DNA from: Orychophragmus violaceus
Lineage: Eukaryota; Streptophyta; Magnoliopsida; Brassicales; Brassicaceae
DNA length: 64,000 nt
Assembly: GCA_030180135.1 (NCBI GenBank)
Contig: CM058236.1
Coordinates: 45,986,947-46,050,946 of the forward strand
Reading direction: 5' to 3'
The notes under the pieces are model-generated. The model saw only the letters and a list, made by a program, of their open reading frames with translations, did no database searches and was not told the origin of the DNA. This document shows, one piece after another, positions 43,369-55,575 of this stretch. A program made the translations under genes and the position numbers. Position 1 is the first letter of the stretch. The number at the start of each line of letters is the position of its first letter.

Positions 43369-43916
43369 AAAATAGTAATCTTCTATTTTGGGAATGAGAT
43401 TTTAAAATAAACCTACAAACCTCAAATAATATCAAGCGTTGGATGTCTTGTCCAGATTATGTCAGCTGTTGAAGCCCATTCAATCGTACACACGGCCTTA
43501 CAGTGTGAGGGTGTTTATTTTTTGTGTGGGTAAAACAGTTTGTGATTCATTAATGTCATTGGGAGTCCCAGACATTAGTGATTACATGACTGAATAGTCT
43601 GGTTTTCTTGACTAGGCCATCGGGAGTCCCGGGCCTTGAGACATCAGAGTGGATTGGGCCTCGGGCCCAGATTCACAACCAAGAGTTATATCACGGATAT
43701 AATTAGCCGAGATAGGGCTTACCGATATAAGCTAAGGTTGGGTGACGGCCAGTGGCCCACTTTGATCTTAGTTATATGTGGATCTTGGAATCATTATATT
43801 CTATTGAGGGTAACTGATGTTATTGAATATAATGCGAGATTAATCATATTAAATATAATACGAGATTAATCATATTGAACATATTAACTAAAATTCTTTT
43901 ATCTTAAATTTCAGTT

Positions 43917-44807
43917 ATGACTAGCACAAACAATCAAAACACTTTTTCGATCCGGTCTGTCCTTGAGATGGACAAGCTGAACGGATCAAATTTCTTGACT
44001 TGGTCGCGGAACCTGAGGCTAGTCCTCAGGCAGGAGAGAAAGGACTATGTTCTTGAGAGAGCTCTCCCCGTGAGGATCGGGTTCAATGCCTCCCATGCAG
44101 TATATGATGCTTGGAATAAGCATTATAATGATGCGGTAGATGTGCGTGGTCTGATATTGGCTACCATGGACTCAGACTTGCGGGAGCAATATGAGAACAT
44201 GGAGTCGCCAATAGAGATGATCAGCAGCCTGAAATTGAAATTTCAGGAGCAGGTAAGAGTGGAGAGATACCAGTTGGTTAAGTCTCTCACTAGCTGCAAG
44301 CTACCAAATGATCATCCAGTGAGTCCTCATGTCAGTAAAATGATGGGTTACATTGATAACCTGAGGAAACTGGATTATCCAGTTAGCCAAGAATTGGCAA
44401 CTGAGATCATTCTGCAGTCACTGCCGTCAAGCTATGATAAGTTCAGAAGGAACTATATCAAGAAAGGCTTAACAAAGACGCTGACTGAACTGCATGATAT
44501 GCTCAAGACAGTTGAGCCAAACGTGAAGAGTACCCAGTATAATCTCATAATAGAGAAGGGTAGGTTTATTAAACCTAGTACTGACAAGGGTGAAGACAAA
44601 GTTGTCCAGATTTTGAATCACGGCAAGCGTGTGTCTTCTGAGCCCAAGTCAGATACCTCTTACGTTGGTAAGTGCTGCTACTGTAAAGAGACAGGGCATT
44701 GGAAGAGAGATTGCATTAAATTCATGGAAGATGATGAGGAGTTGAAGTTGATGTACGAGACTACTTCCTCAGGTATTCATGTTATTACTTCAAGTTCTAC
44801 CTTATAG
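43917..44807 (+). CDS. Copia-C gag (296 aa)
   Basis: An intact frame from ATG to TAG covers the UBN2-type gag ('FSIRSVLEMDKLNGSNFLTW') and a full CCHC knuckle (CCYCKETGHWKRDC, near residues 252-265). It ends where the protease should begin: the next codons read a stop, then 'VLDTGCGTDIC'. Gag alone could still be made. It is much more diverged from Copia-B gag than the flanking non-coding DNA. Confidence 0.88.
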   Translation: MTSTNNQNTFSIRSVLEMDKLNGSNFLTWSRNLRLVLRQERKDYVLERALPVRIGFNASHAVYDAWNKHYNDAVDVRGLILATMDSDLREQYENMESPIEMISSLKLKFQEQVRVERYQLVKSLTSCKLPNDHPVSPHVSKMMGYIDNLRKLDYPVSQELATEIILQSLPSSYDKFRRNYIKKGLTKTLTELHDMLKTVEPNVKSTQYNLIIEKGRFIKPSTDKGEDKVVQILNHGKRVSSEPKSDTSYVGKCCYCKETGHWKRDCIKFMEDDEELKLMYETTSSGIHVITSSSTL

Positions 44808-47310
44808 GTATTGGATACTGGTTGTGGCACTGATATTTGTGATAATATGCAGAGCCTAAGCAACAGTAGAATGTTGAAGGAAGGAGAAGTGGATCTACAT
44901 GTCTGGAAGGAGCTATGGACGCTGCCTCAGCCGTAGGGTTTTCACTTGTAGATGCCTTCGAGGCTTGGTTTTGTATTAAGTAATTGCTACAATGTACTTG
45001 CTTTAAGCAGAGTTGTTTTTCATTTTCTTGTAAGAATTTGAATGTTTTTCATTTTGATAAAAGACAAGTTTTTGTTCTTTTGATCTTAATGAAATATTAA
45101 TTGTAGCACCCTATTCAAGGAATGGGTTTTATATCTTAAACCAAAGAGTGCCTAAATGTAACATAAATACCGAATTGGTTTAAATCTGATGAATTAAACC
45201 TGATTTTTCTTGGCATAAAAGTCTTGGTCACATAGAGTAAGTCGGATTCAGAAATCCCATAGTTATGGACTGTTGGGCTCATTTGATAAGATATCTTATG
45301 AGACTTGAATTCTGCTTACTGGACCAAAAGGCAAAAGGCCTATCTTAGCCGAGCTAGAGAAAGGCCCAAAGGCTTATTGGACCTTGAACATACTCATGTA
45401 TGTGGCCCAATGAGTAGTAATGCCAGAGAAAATTTCCTGTACTTCATTGTCTCCACTGATTATTTCAGTGAGTATGACTGTGTTCATTTGATGAGACACG
45501 AGTCAGAATTCTTTGAAATGGTCGAAAGAATTCCAGAATGAGGTATAGAATCTGAGTGACTGAAGTATTGAGACTCTGGATTAGATCACGAGTGAGAATA
45601 CTTAAGTCATTGATGGTGTGATCATCTGATTGAGTGTGAAGTCGTTTCACAGCTCATTTCTCCTGAAAACCTGGAGGTGTTTCTGTGAGAAAGAATCAGA
45701 TCTTATCAGAAATGATTAAAGATGAGTCACACGAATCTTCCATGATATTTTTTAATAACGCTCTAGAAATATCTAAGTTTACGCTGAAATAGTTCTACCA
45801 ATATCAGTTGAAAGACACCACTTAAATGTGGATTGGAAATGATCCAAATTCGTCTTTACTGAGTATTTGTAGTTGTGCTACTTTGCTGGTTGTCCTAGGG
45901 AAACCAAGGCTTGTTACTTTTTACGTCCATTCCGAAAACGAAGTTAGGTTGTTCGGAATTCTATTTTCTAAAAGGAAAGTTGCTTTCCAAGAAAAACAGT
46001 GGGAGTAAAAGTATAACTCGAAGAAATTCGAGAAATGCAGGAGGCTGCTCAACCTGTTGAGGGAGAGCAGCGGATGGATTTACAAATTTCTGTAGAATCT
46101 ACACCTGTAGAGCCTGAATTTCGCAGATTTGAATCCGTCACTAATCCGAGAGTGATTTCTCGTGATTAATTGCCATGATCTGATGATCATTGAAAGTGAC
46201 GAACCTGCGAAATTCGCAGAAGCGAAAGTGAGCCATGACTCCGAAAAATTACACTGTGTGTAAGTTAGCTTCATCGATCCATTCATGGATAGAAGCAAAC
46301 ATATCGGAGTTGGAATCTTCGTTCTGTTGAAGTAGTCAAGGTTTTGACTTGAACAGGAACAAAGTGGAACTGTGCGTTTGCTAATAGATAAGTGGGAGCG
46401 ATATTGCATTTTTCATAGTGTATGTCGATGACATACTGATTCTCGGAAATAACGTTCCAAAGCTGCAGTCGGTAAAGGACAGGCTTGGGAGTTGTTTTTT
46501 AATGATTGACATGGGTAAAGCCACGTATATTCTTGGACTTTGGATCTAAAAGATAGAGATCCAAAAGAGCTGGTAGGACAATGTCAGGATTCTTAAATTG
46601 ACAAAGTCCTACACGTTTTCAGCAATCCAAGAAGGGTTTTATGCCAATGTCACATGGCATTAAGTTAAGAAAGAAACAGTGTCCCACGATAACTGCTGAG
46701 CTTGAATGCATGGATAAGATTCCATATGGGTCGGCAATTGGATCTATCATGTATGCCATGACACGTACTTGTTTTGATGTTGCTTTAATGTTAAGCAAGA
46801 CAAGTAAAGACCAGTCAAATTCAGCAAAGAATCACTGGATAGACGTAATGAATATTCTCAAGTATTTGGAAAATACTTAGGATACGTTCTTGATTTACGG
46901 AGAAAGTGAGGTGCTACGAGTCGGTAGAGTCTGAAAGGCAAGTTTCCAACGGACAAAGATGATTTCCGGTCACAGTCCGGTTATATCTTGTGTCTATCTG
47001 GCGGTGCAAGGCACTGTTGCTGACTCCATGACTTAAGCTGAACATTTCGCAGCTTGGGAAGCGGCGAAAGAGGTTGTTTGGAAAGAAGAGTTCGTCACTG
47101 AACTTGATGTGATTCCCAGCATAGATGAGACTAGCTGCACATCAGAGGTCCAAACACCTTGAGGGTAGGTATAACCTATTCTGTGAGATAAATGACAGTG
47201 ATGTTAAGTAGATCAGCAAGTTTCAACGAATGAGAACGTTGCTAATCTATTAACGAAGCCACTCCTTAGGCCTAAGCACGAGTCGCGGACTGTTGCTGTA
47301 GGATAAGTGA
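44808..47310 (+). pseudogene. Copia-C pol relic
   Basis: Pieces of protease (VLDTGCG near 44812), integrase (45305-45541, 'HVCGPMSSNARENF', 'FIVSTDYFSEYDCVHLM'), RT ('VYVDDILILGNN' near 46420) and RNase H ('SRSQSGYILCLSGGA'-like near 46970) occur in order. They are broken by many stops and deletions. The YVDD motif itself survives by chance. Confidence 0.88.
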
Positions 47311-47319
47311 AATTAAGAT

Positions 47320-48164
47320 GTAGTCTTAATTTCAGTGGGAGTTAGTAAAGGGCTTTATTTAGTTATTGATATGTTCTTGTAAAACATTTTAAGATGTTTA
47401 ATAAAATTATTTTATGATTATTTTAACTGTGATGAAATAATCGTTCCAAAATGATATGAACCATTTTATAGGTCATCGAAGTAAGTGACTTGATCTTGAG
47501 TCATCAAAGTCATTTAGCTTGATCATGAGACCCTATATTTGATAGATGGCTTATATCATCCTGTCCCTAGTCGAAGGTTGTTGAAATTGGAACACCAACA
47601 ACCGCGTGAGACTAGATTGGTATGTGACTTATGACAAAGTCTCAGGATGTCATAGATGCACGGCATCAAAGTCAGTACATAGGTGTATGTTGGGGTACAT
47701 ACGACCGGACAAGACCCGCTTATAAGAACTCTTCAGGATATTTATATCTGTGTCATAAGAGATTCTTACTACGACTATAGAGTATAGTCCTTAGACCTGA
47801 GTTCGCATGCATGTGACTGCACATGAACTGATGCATTTTGATCATTGTCTAACGCTGTCGTTAAGCGATAGTTATAAGGACCTTGTTTGGGTGTATTATG
47901 AAATGAGTAGTTTACAGCGATGGAACAAGACGGGATTTGTCCCTCCAATATAAATGGAGTGAATATCTCTAGGCCAATCGGAGATTTGAATACTGGAAAA
48001 TGCATGGCCATGCTCAAACGGACTGTCCCGAGTCGTTTGGATTGTCAGTATCAAATCAGAGTCCGATGAACATGATTAGACTTTATAAGGATGACACTCA
48101 TCTTGCCTTATGACTAATCGAGATATTGAGACAAAAGGATTATGAATACAGAGATTCCAGTACA
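47320..48164 (+). other. Copia-C 3' non-coding region
   Basis: No sense-strand gene. It is nearly the same as Copia-B 10452-11292, and the 80-aa antisense frame is also open (47775-48017). The polypurine tract AGTGGGAGAT lies at 48165-48174. Confidence 0.6.
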
Positions 48165-48174
48165 AGTGGGAGAT

Positions 48175-48615
48175 TGTTGGAATTATGTCCAGTAATCTCT
48201 GTACTGTCTCTAGAAAGTAAGAGTATGTCAATGATCAGACATAAGTCATATAATACTGGGGGTCATGATGGCTTGCTAGAGTCCGCTCATGATCTATAAA
48301 TCTTGGATTTATTGCCTTTATTATATGATCCCATATGGGTCACACGCCTAAGCTTCTGCGCCTCTCTCTCTCTCTTTTGCGCCTCCCACCAGCTTGGTCT
48401 AGCAGCCAACTTCCTGCAGTGTGCGTGTGTGAGCCTTTGGAGGAGCTATCTCTTGGTGGTTCTGCTGATCTCAGACAATACCTCTTCTTCCGCTGCATAA
48501 ACAAGGTATTAGGTGAGATCCTTTATGATTCTAGCAAGAGAACCTAGATCTGGCATGTTTAGTAGGATCAATTAATGTGATGAATTGAACCAGGAAATAC
48601 TAAACGAATACTTCA
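48175..48615 (+). repeat. Copia-C 3' LTR
   Basis: 441 bp, same ends as the 5' LTR, followed by the target duplication GATCT. Confidence 0.96.
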
Positions 48616-49473
48616 GATCTGTGGTATCAGATGGCTCTAGATGCTGCAAGCAATGGGAACTTCTACAATAAGTCCCCAGAAGAAGCCAAGGAGCTGATTG
48701 ATAACTTGGTCACTAGCAATAGTGTCAAGAATGCTGATATAGAGAGACTGAAGAACGATGGGAAAGCTGATAGCTCGCAGATAGCTGATTTGAATAACAA
48801 GATTGATTCTGTCTACATCATTTTGCTTGGGAAGAAGCTGCCCATGAGGCATCTGAAGCTGAGGAGTGTGCACAAGAAGTCTTGAATTACATTGGAGGGT
48901 CTGGATTTCAGAAGTATGGTACTCAAAATCCTTCTTCTTTCACTCAGAAGTTTGCATTCCATAAGCCTTTCCAGCAGAAGAACAGTTCCTTCACAAGGAA
49001 CTATGGAGCTTCTTATTATCAGGCACCCCCTGTCATAATGCTCATGGGAGTAAGTTAGAAGCTATGATGGAGCAGATACTTGAGGGGCAGACAAAGACTA
49101 CTGTGGACTTCAACAAGAAGATGGATGCACTCTACAGTGATCTGAATGGGAAGTTTGAGTTCTTGAACACTCATATGAGGAAGCTGGATACACAAGTGGG
49201 TCAGATTTCAAGCTCAATCAAGGGGGAGTATACTCAGAATGCCCACGTTAATGCTATCTCAATTCAAATTGAAGATAGGCTGATTCAGGAAGAAGAATTT
49301 GAGGTTAAGACTGTGAAAATTGTGGATAACAGTCGAGAATCTGTAGCTGCAAACTCAGCGTCGCCCGACACTCCACCTCAGTGTCGGTCGACACCCCTTG
49401 AAAGCCCAGAGTTCAAGAGTTTTGACGGACCGAAATTGACCGAGATCGACATTGATATTTTGACTATAGCTAT
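48616..49473 (+). pseudogene. Athila-B gag, second part
   Basis: From 48631 the gag frame resumes ('MALDAASNGNF', 'EEAKELIDNLVTSNSVKN'), matching Athila-D after its stop at 61297. A frame break near 48885-49060 follows. Then 49064-49473 encodes the coiled-coil part ('MMEQILEGQTKTTVDFNKKM') and an acidic stretch that includes the palindrome module in coding sequence (49357-49394). It is interrupted by Gypsy-E at 49474. Confidence 0.85.
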
Positions 49474-50392
49474 TGATGAGGACATCAGCTTGGCCGACAC
49501 TGAGTTGGATGAGCAAGACGGACCAGACTCTACCAAGAAGTTGGCCGACCTGTTCCCGACCATGCGAGATGTACCAAGGACGTGTTCGGGACAGCGACAA
49601 ATACATGCCGAATTCAACAATGCCATGGAGCAGCTGATCTCGAGGACAAGCCTAGAAGACATCACGACCCAGCTAGGCCATCTCGACCAAGGACAACCTG
49701 TCCTTAACCAGTTGGCCCGGAGGATGATCCATACGGAAGCTGACGGCCTATTTGAGCAGACCACGCCCTGGCCCATACTCCGGACGCACGAACCGGCCAT
49801 GATCTTCTGCATCGAGCCAGAAGATTCTTTGACCGGTCTGCCTCTGGGATAAAGATCATACTCTTTTTCCCTTGTGAAGTTTTGTCCCAAATGGCTTTTC
49901 TTCACAAGGTTTTTAACGAGGTGATCCGAGGCCCATTCATTAGAGAGATAGACCTACCTCTTCTCTATTTTCGACAAAGACTTTCCTTTTTCGTTTTAAG
50001 TCTTATTTCTCTTATTTTATTAGTATTTTTCGATGGCCCACTGTTCTTTTGGCCCATTTGTTTTCAGTTGTAGTTACTTAAACATTCTTTTGGTTTTATG
50101 AAACATTAAGCAAGTTTAAACCAAGAAAAAACTAAGGTTTCTGGATCCTCCTCTCTCTGCGCGGCTGCCCCTTTGTAGAGCGGATCTCTTGGCTTTTGCT
50201 TGCTGCCTCGATTGTCTGAAGTGTTCCTAAGGTTCAGTAGCTATCAAACCACCCTCGACCACCCACTGACCAAGCTGAGAGTGCCTTCGGCTAGCAGCTT
50301 TGTCCCACGCTTCCATCTCTCTCTCTCTCCCGCGGCGACAATCATCTCATCTCACTCCATCACTCATCACGCCTCCATAGCATCTCACATCA
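49474..50392 (+). repeat. Gypsy-E 5' LTR
   Basis: TG...CA ends, followed by the primer site. The first 126 codons form an open frame to TAA (49850-49852) that equals the C-terminal extension of pol in the 3' LTR. Confidence 0.95.
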
Positions 50393-50394
50393 TC

Positions 50395-50406
50395 TGGTAT
50401 CAGAGC
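50395..50406 (+). promoter_or_regulatory. Gypsy-E primer-binding site (tRNA-iMet)
   Basis: TGGTATCAGAGC, two bases after the LTR end. Confidence 0.92.
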
Positions 50407-51082
50407 TTTAAAGCTCCTGACCAGTCTGGTTACTTCTTATCACTTTGTTTAGTTTCAGTTTTTATTGCTTGTGTTCTTTCAAAACCGAAAAAAAAAAAAA
50501 GTTTCTTCTAGTTGCTTGAATCTCAGCCTGCCTAGTCTAAGTTGTCTTGATTTAATCTCTATTAGAACCTGTGATTTGAGTTGTGATATTGCAATCATTG
50601 AGTAGGAGGAAGAGGAGTAGAAAAATCGGCTGCTAGGAGTACCAAAATCCGGCCGTTAGCTAGCTTAGGGTTTCTTTCTTGCGGTTTGATTGAATCTCGG
50701 TTTGATTTTCAGTCTCTGGTCTGATTTAAGTGAAACTTCCTTTTCTGCTTTCGGTTTAGTAATTTCCTTTTTGGGTCTTTAGTTAAAAAAAAAAAAAAAT
50801 AGGTTGCTAGAAGCTATAAGAACCGGCTGCATTGTTTCTTTTGCTTGTCTTGATCGTTGCATTGAGTATTGCGATTTGTTGCTTGATAACTAATCTGATT
50901 TAAGTGAGATTTTCATTCTTGTTTTTGGTTTAGTGTTTACTTTCAGTTTATTAGTAAAAAAAAAATAGAATCGACATTGCTTTGTTCTCTTTCCGATTTG
51001 TTTGCATTTGTTCGATTCCTTTTTGTTCTGCCCGTTCCTCTTCTTTGGTGCGTTTTATTCGTTTGTTGAGTGTGCAAGCATA
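50407..51082 (+). other. Gypsy-E leader
   Basis: Non-coding, with short poly-A runs (50490, 50785, 50955) in a repeated setting (CTGATTTAAGTGA and TTTCGGTTTAGT blocks). No gene. Confidence 0.6.
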
Positions 51083-52258
51083 ATGGCCAATGAGAAAGTC
51101 CATCAAGGCGGTCCAACTGACCTCACTCACATCCTAGCTGCTATCCAGACGATCGGAGCCCGACTGGACCGTTTTGAACGTCCCGGCGAGCATCAACCTC
51201 TGCCGGAAGATCAGCAGCCTCGACCCGGCGCTTTCCAGCCTCGACCAGGAGAACGTCAGCGCGGACCAGAGGCTCCACATTTTCGGAACAACCAGCAACG
51301 TCGACCTGGTCAGCACCCTGGGCGAGTTGAGCGGCCCGGACGCTTCCAGGACGTCCGACTGGACGACTTAGACGATGATACAAACGAGTTCGAGGATGGA
51401 CACCACTGGCCGCGACCCCCATACCAGCGTGATCCCAATCACCGTGGACGCATACGAGAACCAGAGGTACAACGTCCATATCCTAATGATATCAAGCTAA
51501 AGCCTCCTACTTTTGCAGGGAAAGTGGACCCGGAGGCATATCTAGACTGGGAGCGGAGGATGGAGCATAACTTCGACCACTACGGATATCCCGAAGTCAG
51601 GAAGATATCTTTAGCAGTGGCCCAGTTCACAGGACATGCTTTATCATGGTGGGAGGGACGCTGTGGAACGAAGGCGCCATCGGTACGAACCGATCGCTAC
51701 ATGGACTGACATGAAGTTCCAGTTAAGGCGCAGGTACGTTCCTGCCCATTTGCATAGAGATTTGCAGAAACGTTTTCGTAAGTTGATGCAGGGAACTAAG
51801 ACGGTCGAAGAGTATTTCGCGGAGTTATATCAATTGCGGAATAGGCTTGAGCTAGATGATTCAGAAGAGACTCTGATGGCCCAGTTCGTGGACGGACTGA
51901 ACGAGAGGATCACTAGAAAGGTAGAAATTCAACCTTATCATGATATGCCCGAGTTGTTACACTTGTGTATACAGGTTGAGCATCACAACAAGCAGAAGTC
52001 TGCGACCACAACCAGGCCAAGGACCAACACGCCTTGGACTGCACCAACTCCACGGCCCGTTGACAAAGGTAAGTAAGTTGAGGTCGAGTCCAGGTTCAAA
52101 AAGCCGACCATTGGGACGTCTAAGCCCAACCGACCAGACCCAGGTAAGTTTACTAGTACGACCCGCTCTAGAGATATCACCTGTTTTAAGTGTCAGGGTA
52201 AAGGACATATGGCTCGAGACTGTCCAAACCAGAGGGTCATGATCTTGAACGAAGCCGG
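51083..52258 (+). pseudogene. Gypsy-E gag and zinc knuckle
   Basis: The ATG at 51083 (MANEKVHQGGPTDLTHIL) begins gag. Arg/Pro/Gln-rich repeats (PGEHQPLPEDQQPRPG) precede the gag core ('KVDPEAYLDWERRMEHNF', 'HALSWWEGR'). A frame shift near 51650-51710 moves to 51636-52076 ('MKFQLRRRYVPAHLHRDLQ', 'FVDGLNERITRKVEI'). A CCHC knuckle CFKCQGKGHMARDC lies at about 52180-52223 after another break. Confidence 0.88.
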
Positions 52259-52295
52259 TGAGTATGAGTCTCAGGATGAGTAGGAGGATGAAGAC

Positions 52296-53390
52296 ATGGA
52301 GGAACTTGATACAGGGACGCCCATAGAGTATCCCGACTCTGGAGAGCTATTGGTGATCAGGAGAGCTCTCAGTACGCTTGTTGATCCCGAGACGGTGCAA
52401 CGCGAGAACATCTTCCACAACCGATGTACCGTGAACAACAAGGTATGTAGTCTTATTATTGATGGTGGGTCTTGTACTAACGTGGCCAGCAGGAACATGG
52501 TCGATAAGCTCGGTCTTCAAGGGCCTAAGCACCCGCGACCGTACCGACTTCGGTGGCTGAACGATGACACGGAGATCCGGATCGCAGATCAAGTCACCGT
52601 ACCTTTCAGCATTGGGCGATATCACGATCAGGTAGTATGCGATGTGGTTCCTATGCAGGTTGGACACCTATTGCTCGGCCGACCATGGCAGTTCGATAAG
52701 GAGTCCTTGCATAACGGACGGACCAACCATTACTCGTTCATGCACGACAAGAGAAAGTACCAACTCGCGCCTCTTACACCGCAGGAAGTGCATGAGATGC
52801 AACTACACCTTGCCAAGGATAAGAAGAACTGTAAGACCAATCTTATTATTTCTTCACATTATGTTTCTAGAGCTATTGTTCAGAACACGCAGGTGCTACT
52901 AATGATCTTCAGGGAGGCTTTACATTCGTGTTCAGACGATGTTGAGCTGCCCCGGGAAGTTGTTTCTTTGTTGGACAGGTTTAAGAATGTCTTTCCGGAC
53001 GAGATACCAGCCGGCCTACCATCCATACGAGGCATTGAGCTTCAGATCGATCTCGTGCCAGGAGCGGCTCTGCCCAACCGGCCTGCATACAGGGTGAATC
53101 CGACCGAGTCCAAGGAACTGGAGAAACAAGTGCAGGACCTCATGTCCAAGGGTTACATTCGCGAGAGCCTCAGTCCGTGTGCGGTACCAGTCTTGTTGGT
53201 TCCTAAGAAAGATGGATCCTGGAGGATGTGCGTCGACTGTCGAGCCATCAACAACATCACCATCAAGTACCGACATCCCATACCACGGCTGGACGACATG
53301 TTGGACGAGCTACAGGGAGCGACCGTGTTCTCTAAGATTGATCTACGCAGCGGGTACCATCAGGTTAGAATGAAGGAAGGCGACGAGTGA
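52296..53390 (+). pseudogene. Gypsy-E protease and RT N-terminal part
   Basis: The protease has the variant active site SLIIDGGSCTNVAS (DGG; chromoviruses of this kind use DGGS). RT motifs follow ('LMSKGYIRESLSPCAVPVLL', 'KKDGSWRMCVDCRAIN', 'FSKIDLRSGYHQVRM'). TGA at 53388 replaces the Trp of the conserved 'GDEWKTAF'. Confidence 0.9.
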
Positions 53391-53393
53391 AAG

Positions 53394-54338
53394 ATGGCTT
53401 TCAAGACTAAGCAGGGTCTTTATGAGTGGCTGGTCATGCCATTTGGCCTTACAAATGCGCCCAGTACGTTCATGCGCCTCATGAACCAGGTCATGAGGGC
53501 CTACATCAGTAAGTTCGTAGTTGTTTATTTCGATGACATCTTAATCTATAGTCGATGTTTTGCTGATCATCTGGTGCACCTTGAGCAAGTAATAGATACT
53601 CTTCGAAAGGAGGGTCTTTATGCGAACCTCAAGAAGTGCACCTTCTGCACTGATAAGCTTGTCTTTTTAGGTTTTGTTGTGAGTTCGCAGGGCTTACCGG
53701 TTGACCAAGAAAAGATCAAAGCAATTGAGGAATGGCCGACCCCGACCACGATCGGCCATGTTAGGAGCTTCCACGGTTTAGCCAGCTTCTATAGACGGTT
53801 TGTGAAGGATTTTAGCACAGTGTCCGCCCCACTCACCGCCGTGATCAAGAAGGACGTCCCGTTCAAATGGGGCCAGTCGTAGGAGACCGCATTTCAGAAA
53901 CTCAAGGATTTGTTAACCCATGCTCCTATTTTGGTTTTGCCTAATTTTGATAAGACGTTTGAGATTGAGTGTGATGCTTCAGGTTTAGGGATTGGAGCTG
54001 TTCTGACGCAAGGTGGGCGACCGGTCGCCTACTTCAGCGAGAAGTTGAGTGGAGCCACGCTCAACTATCCTACCTATGACAAGGAGTTGTATGCGTTGGT
54101 TAGATCCTTGGAGACTTGGCAGCATTACTTGCTGGCCAAGGAGTTTGTTATTCATACCGAACACGAGACGCTCAAGCATCTGAGGGGACAAACAAATCTG
54201 AAGAGGAGGCACGCTAAGTGGCTTGAGTTCGTGGAGACCTTTCCATACATCATCAAGTACAAGAAGGGAAAGGAGAACGTGGTAGCTGATGCATTGTCCA
54301 GGAGATACACACTGAGCAGCACCATGGAGGCCAATTGA
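53394..54338 (+). pseudogene. Gypsy-E RT C-terminal part and RNase H
   Basis: 53394-53882 carries 'GLYEWLVMPFGLTNAPSTF' and the catalytic YFDDILIYS, then 'SFHGLASFYRRFVKDF'. TAG at 53880 interrupts the RT-RNase H link. 53910-54338 is RNase H (FEIECDASGLGIGAVL, 'YSEKLSG'-like, 'EHETLKHLRGQ'). Confidence 0.9.
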
Positions 54339-55575
54339 ACTTATTAAAGAAGATTATGATACTGACCCAGATTTTGGTAAAAATTTTCAGGAATGTAGCA
54401 AAGGACCGAAAGGGGGTTTTCTACTTGCATAACGGTTTCCTGTTCAGGGGTAAGCGGCTGTGCATTCCTCAGGGATCGATGAGGGAGCTCTTGATCCGAG
54501 AATCCCATGGAGGAGGACTGATGGGACACTTTGGTGTGGACAAGACACTGAGTGTCCTAGTATAGCACTTCTACTGGCCACATCAGAAACGAGACACGGA
54601 GCGTTTCTTCTCCAAGTGCATCACATGCCTTAAGTCCAAGTCCAGGTCACATCCTCGCGGTCTTTACTTACCTTTGCCTATACCTAACCGACCATGGGTC
54701 GATATTTCTATGGATTTTGTGCTTGGTTTGCCTAAGATCAGGAACAAGGATGCGATCTTCGTTGTGGTCGACCAGTTTTCAAAGATGGCTCACTTCATAC
54801 CGTGTTCTAAGACGAATGATGCGACCCAGACAGCCGATCTCTTCTTCAAAGAAGTGGTCAGATTGCACGGACTGCCACGGACCATCGTCTCGGACCGTGA
54901 CCCGACCTTCCTAGGTCACTTCTGGAGGACGTTGTGGAGGAAGCTTGGTACCAAGCTACTGTTCTCGACCACTTTTCATCCACAGACTGATGGACAGACC
55001 GAGGTCGTGAACCGGACTCTCTCAGCCCTCTTAAGGGCCATGATTGTTTAAAATTTATCACATTGGTTGGATTGCATTCCTTTTGTTGAGTTTGCTTATA
55101 ATGGTGCCAAACACTCTGCTACTAAGATGTCTCCTTTTGAGGTTGTTTATGGATTTAATCCAGATACGCAACTTGATCTGAAGCCACTGCCAGCATTGGA
55201 GTTCATCAATCTTGATGGAGAGCGCAAGGCTGAGGCCGTCGCCAAGCTACACCAGGCGGTCAAGGAGAACATCGAGAAGAGGACGTAGCAGTACAAGAAG
55301 CAAGCCGAAAAACACTGGAAGGAGATCTACATTAGGCCAGGCGACTGGGTTTGGGTTCACATGCGACCCGAATGGTTCAGAAACAAGAGGAAGTCCAAGC
55401 TTGCCCCACGTGGAGATGGACCATTCCGGGTCCTAAAGAAGATCAACGATAACGCCTACCAATTGGAACTCCCAGGTGAGATGAGCATATCATCGAGTTT
55501 TAATGTTGCTGATTTGTCTCCTTATTGTGCAGGTGATTCCGTTATGAGGCCAGAACCTCTTCAAGAGGGTGGGAA
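54339..55575 (+). pseudogene. Gypsy-E integrase
   Basis: The HHCC finger (HGGGLMGHFGVDKT, 'CITCLKSKS') is broken by a stop at 54563. The core has MDFVLGLP, 'IVSDRDPTFLGHFW' and 'HPQTDGQTEVVNRTLSALLR'. Stops fall at 55049 and 55286. The C-terminal part ('GDGPFRVLKKINDNAYQLEL', 'SFNVADLSPYC') runs without a stop into the 3' LTR. Confidence 0.9.

Larger units (their letters stand above)
41822..48615 (+). mobile_element. Copia-C: Copia element related to Copia-B, pol decayed
   Basis: 6794 bp, 441-bp LTRs (41822-42262 and 48175-48615) with six mismatches by my count. The target duplication is GATCT (41817-41821 and 48616-48620). The primer site, leader, gag frame and 3' non-coding region are clear, but pol is full of stops. 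LTR ends, leader and 3' region closely resemble Copia-B, while gag is only about 60% alike. Confidence 0.96.
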
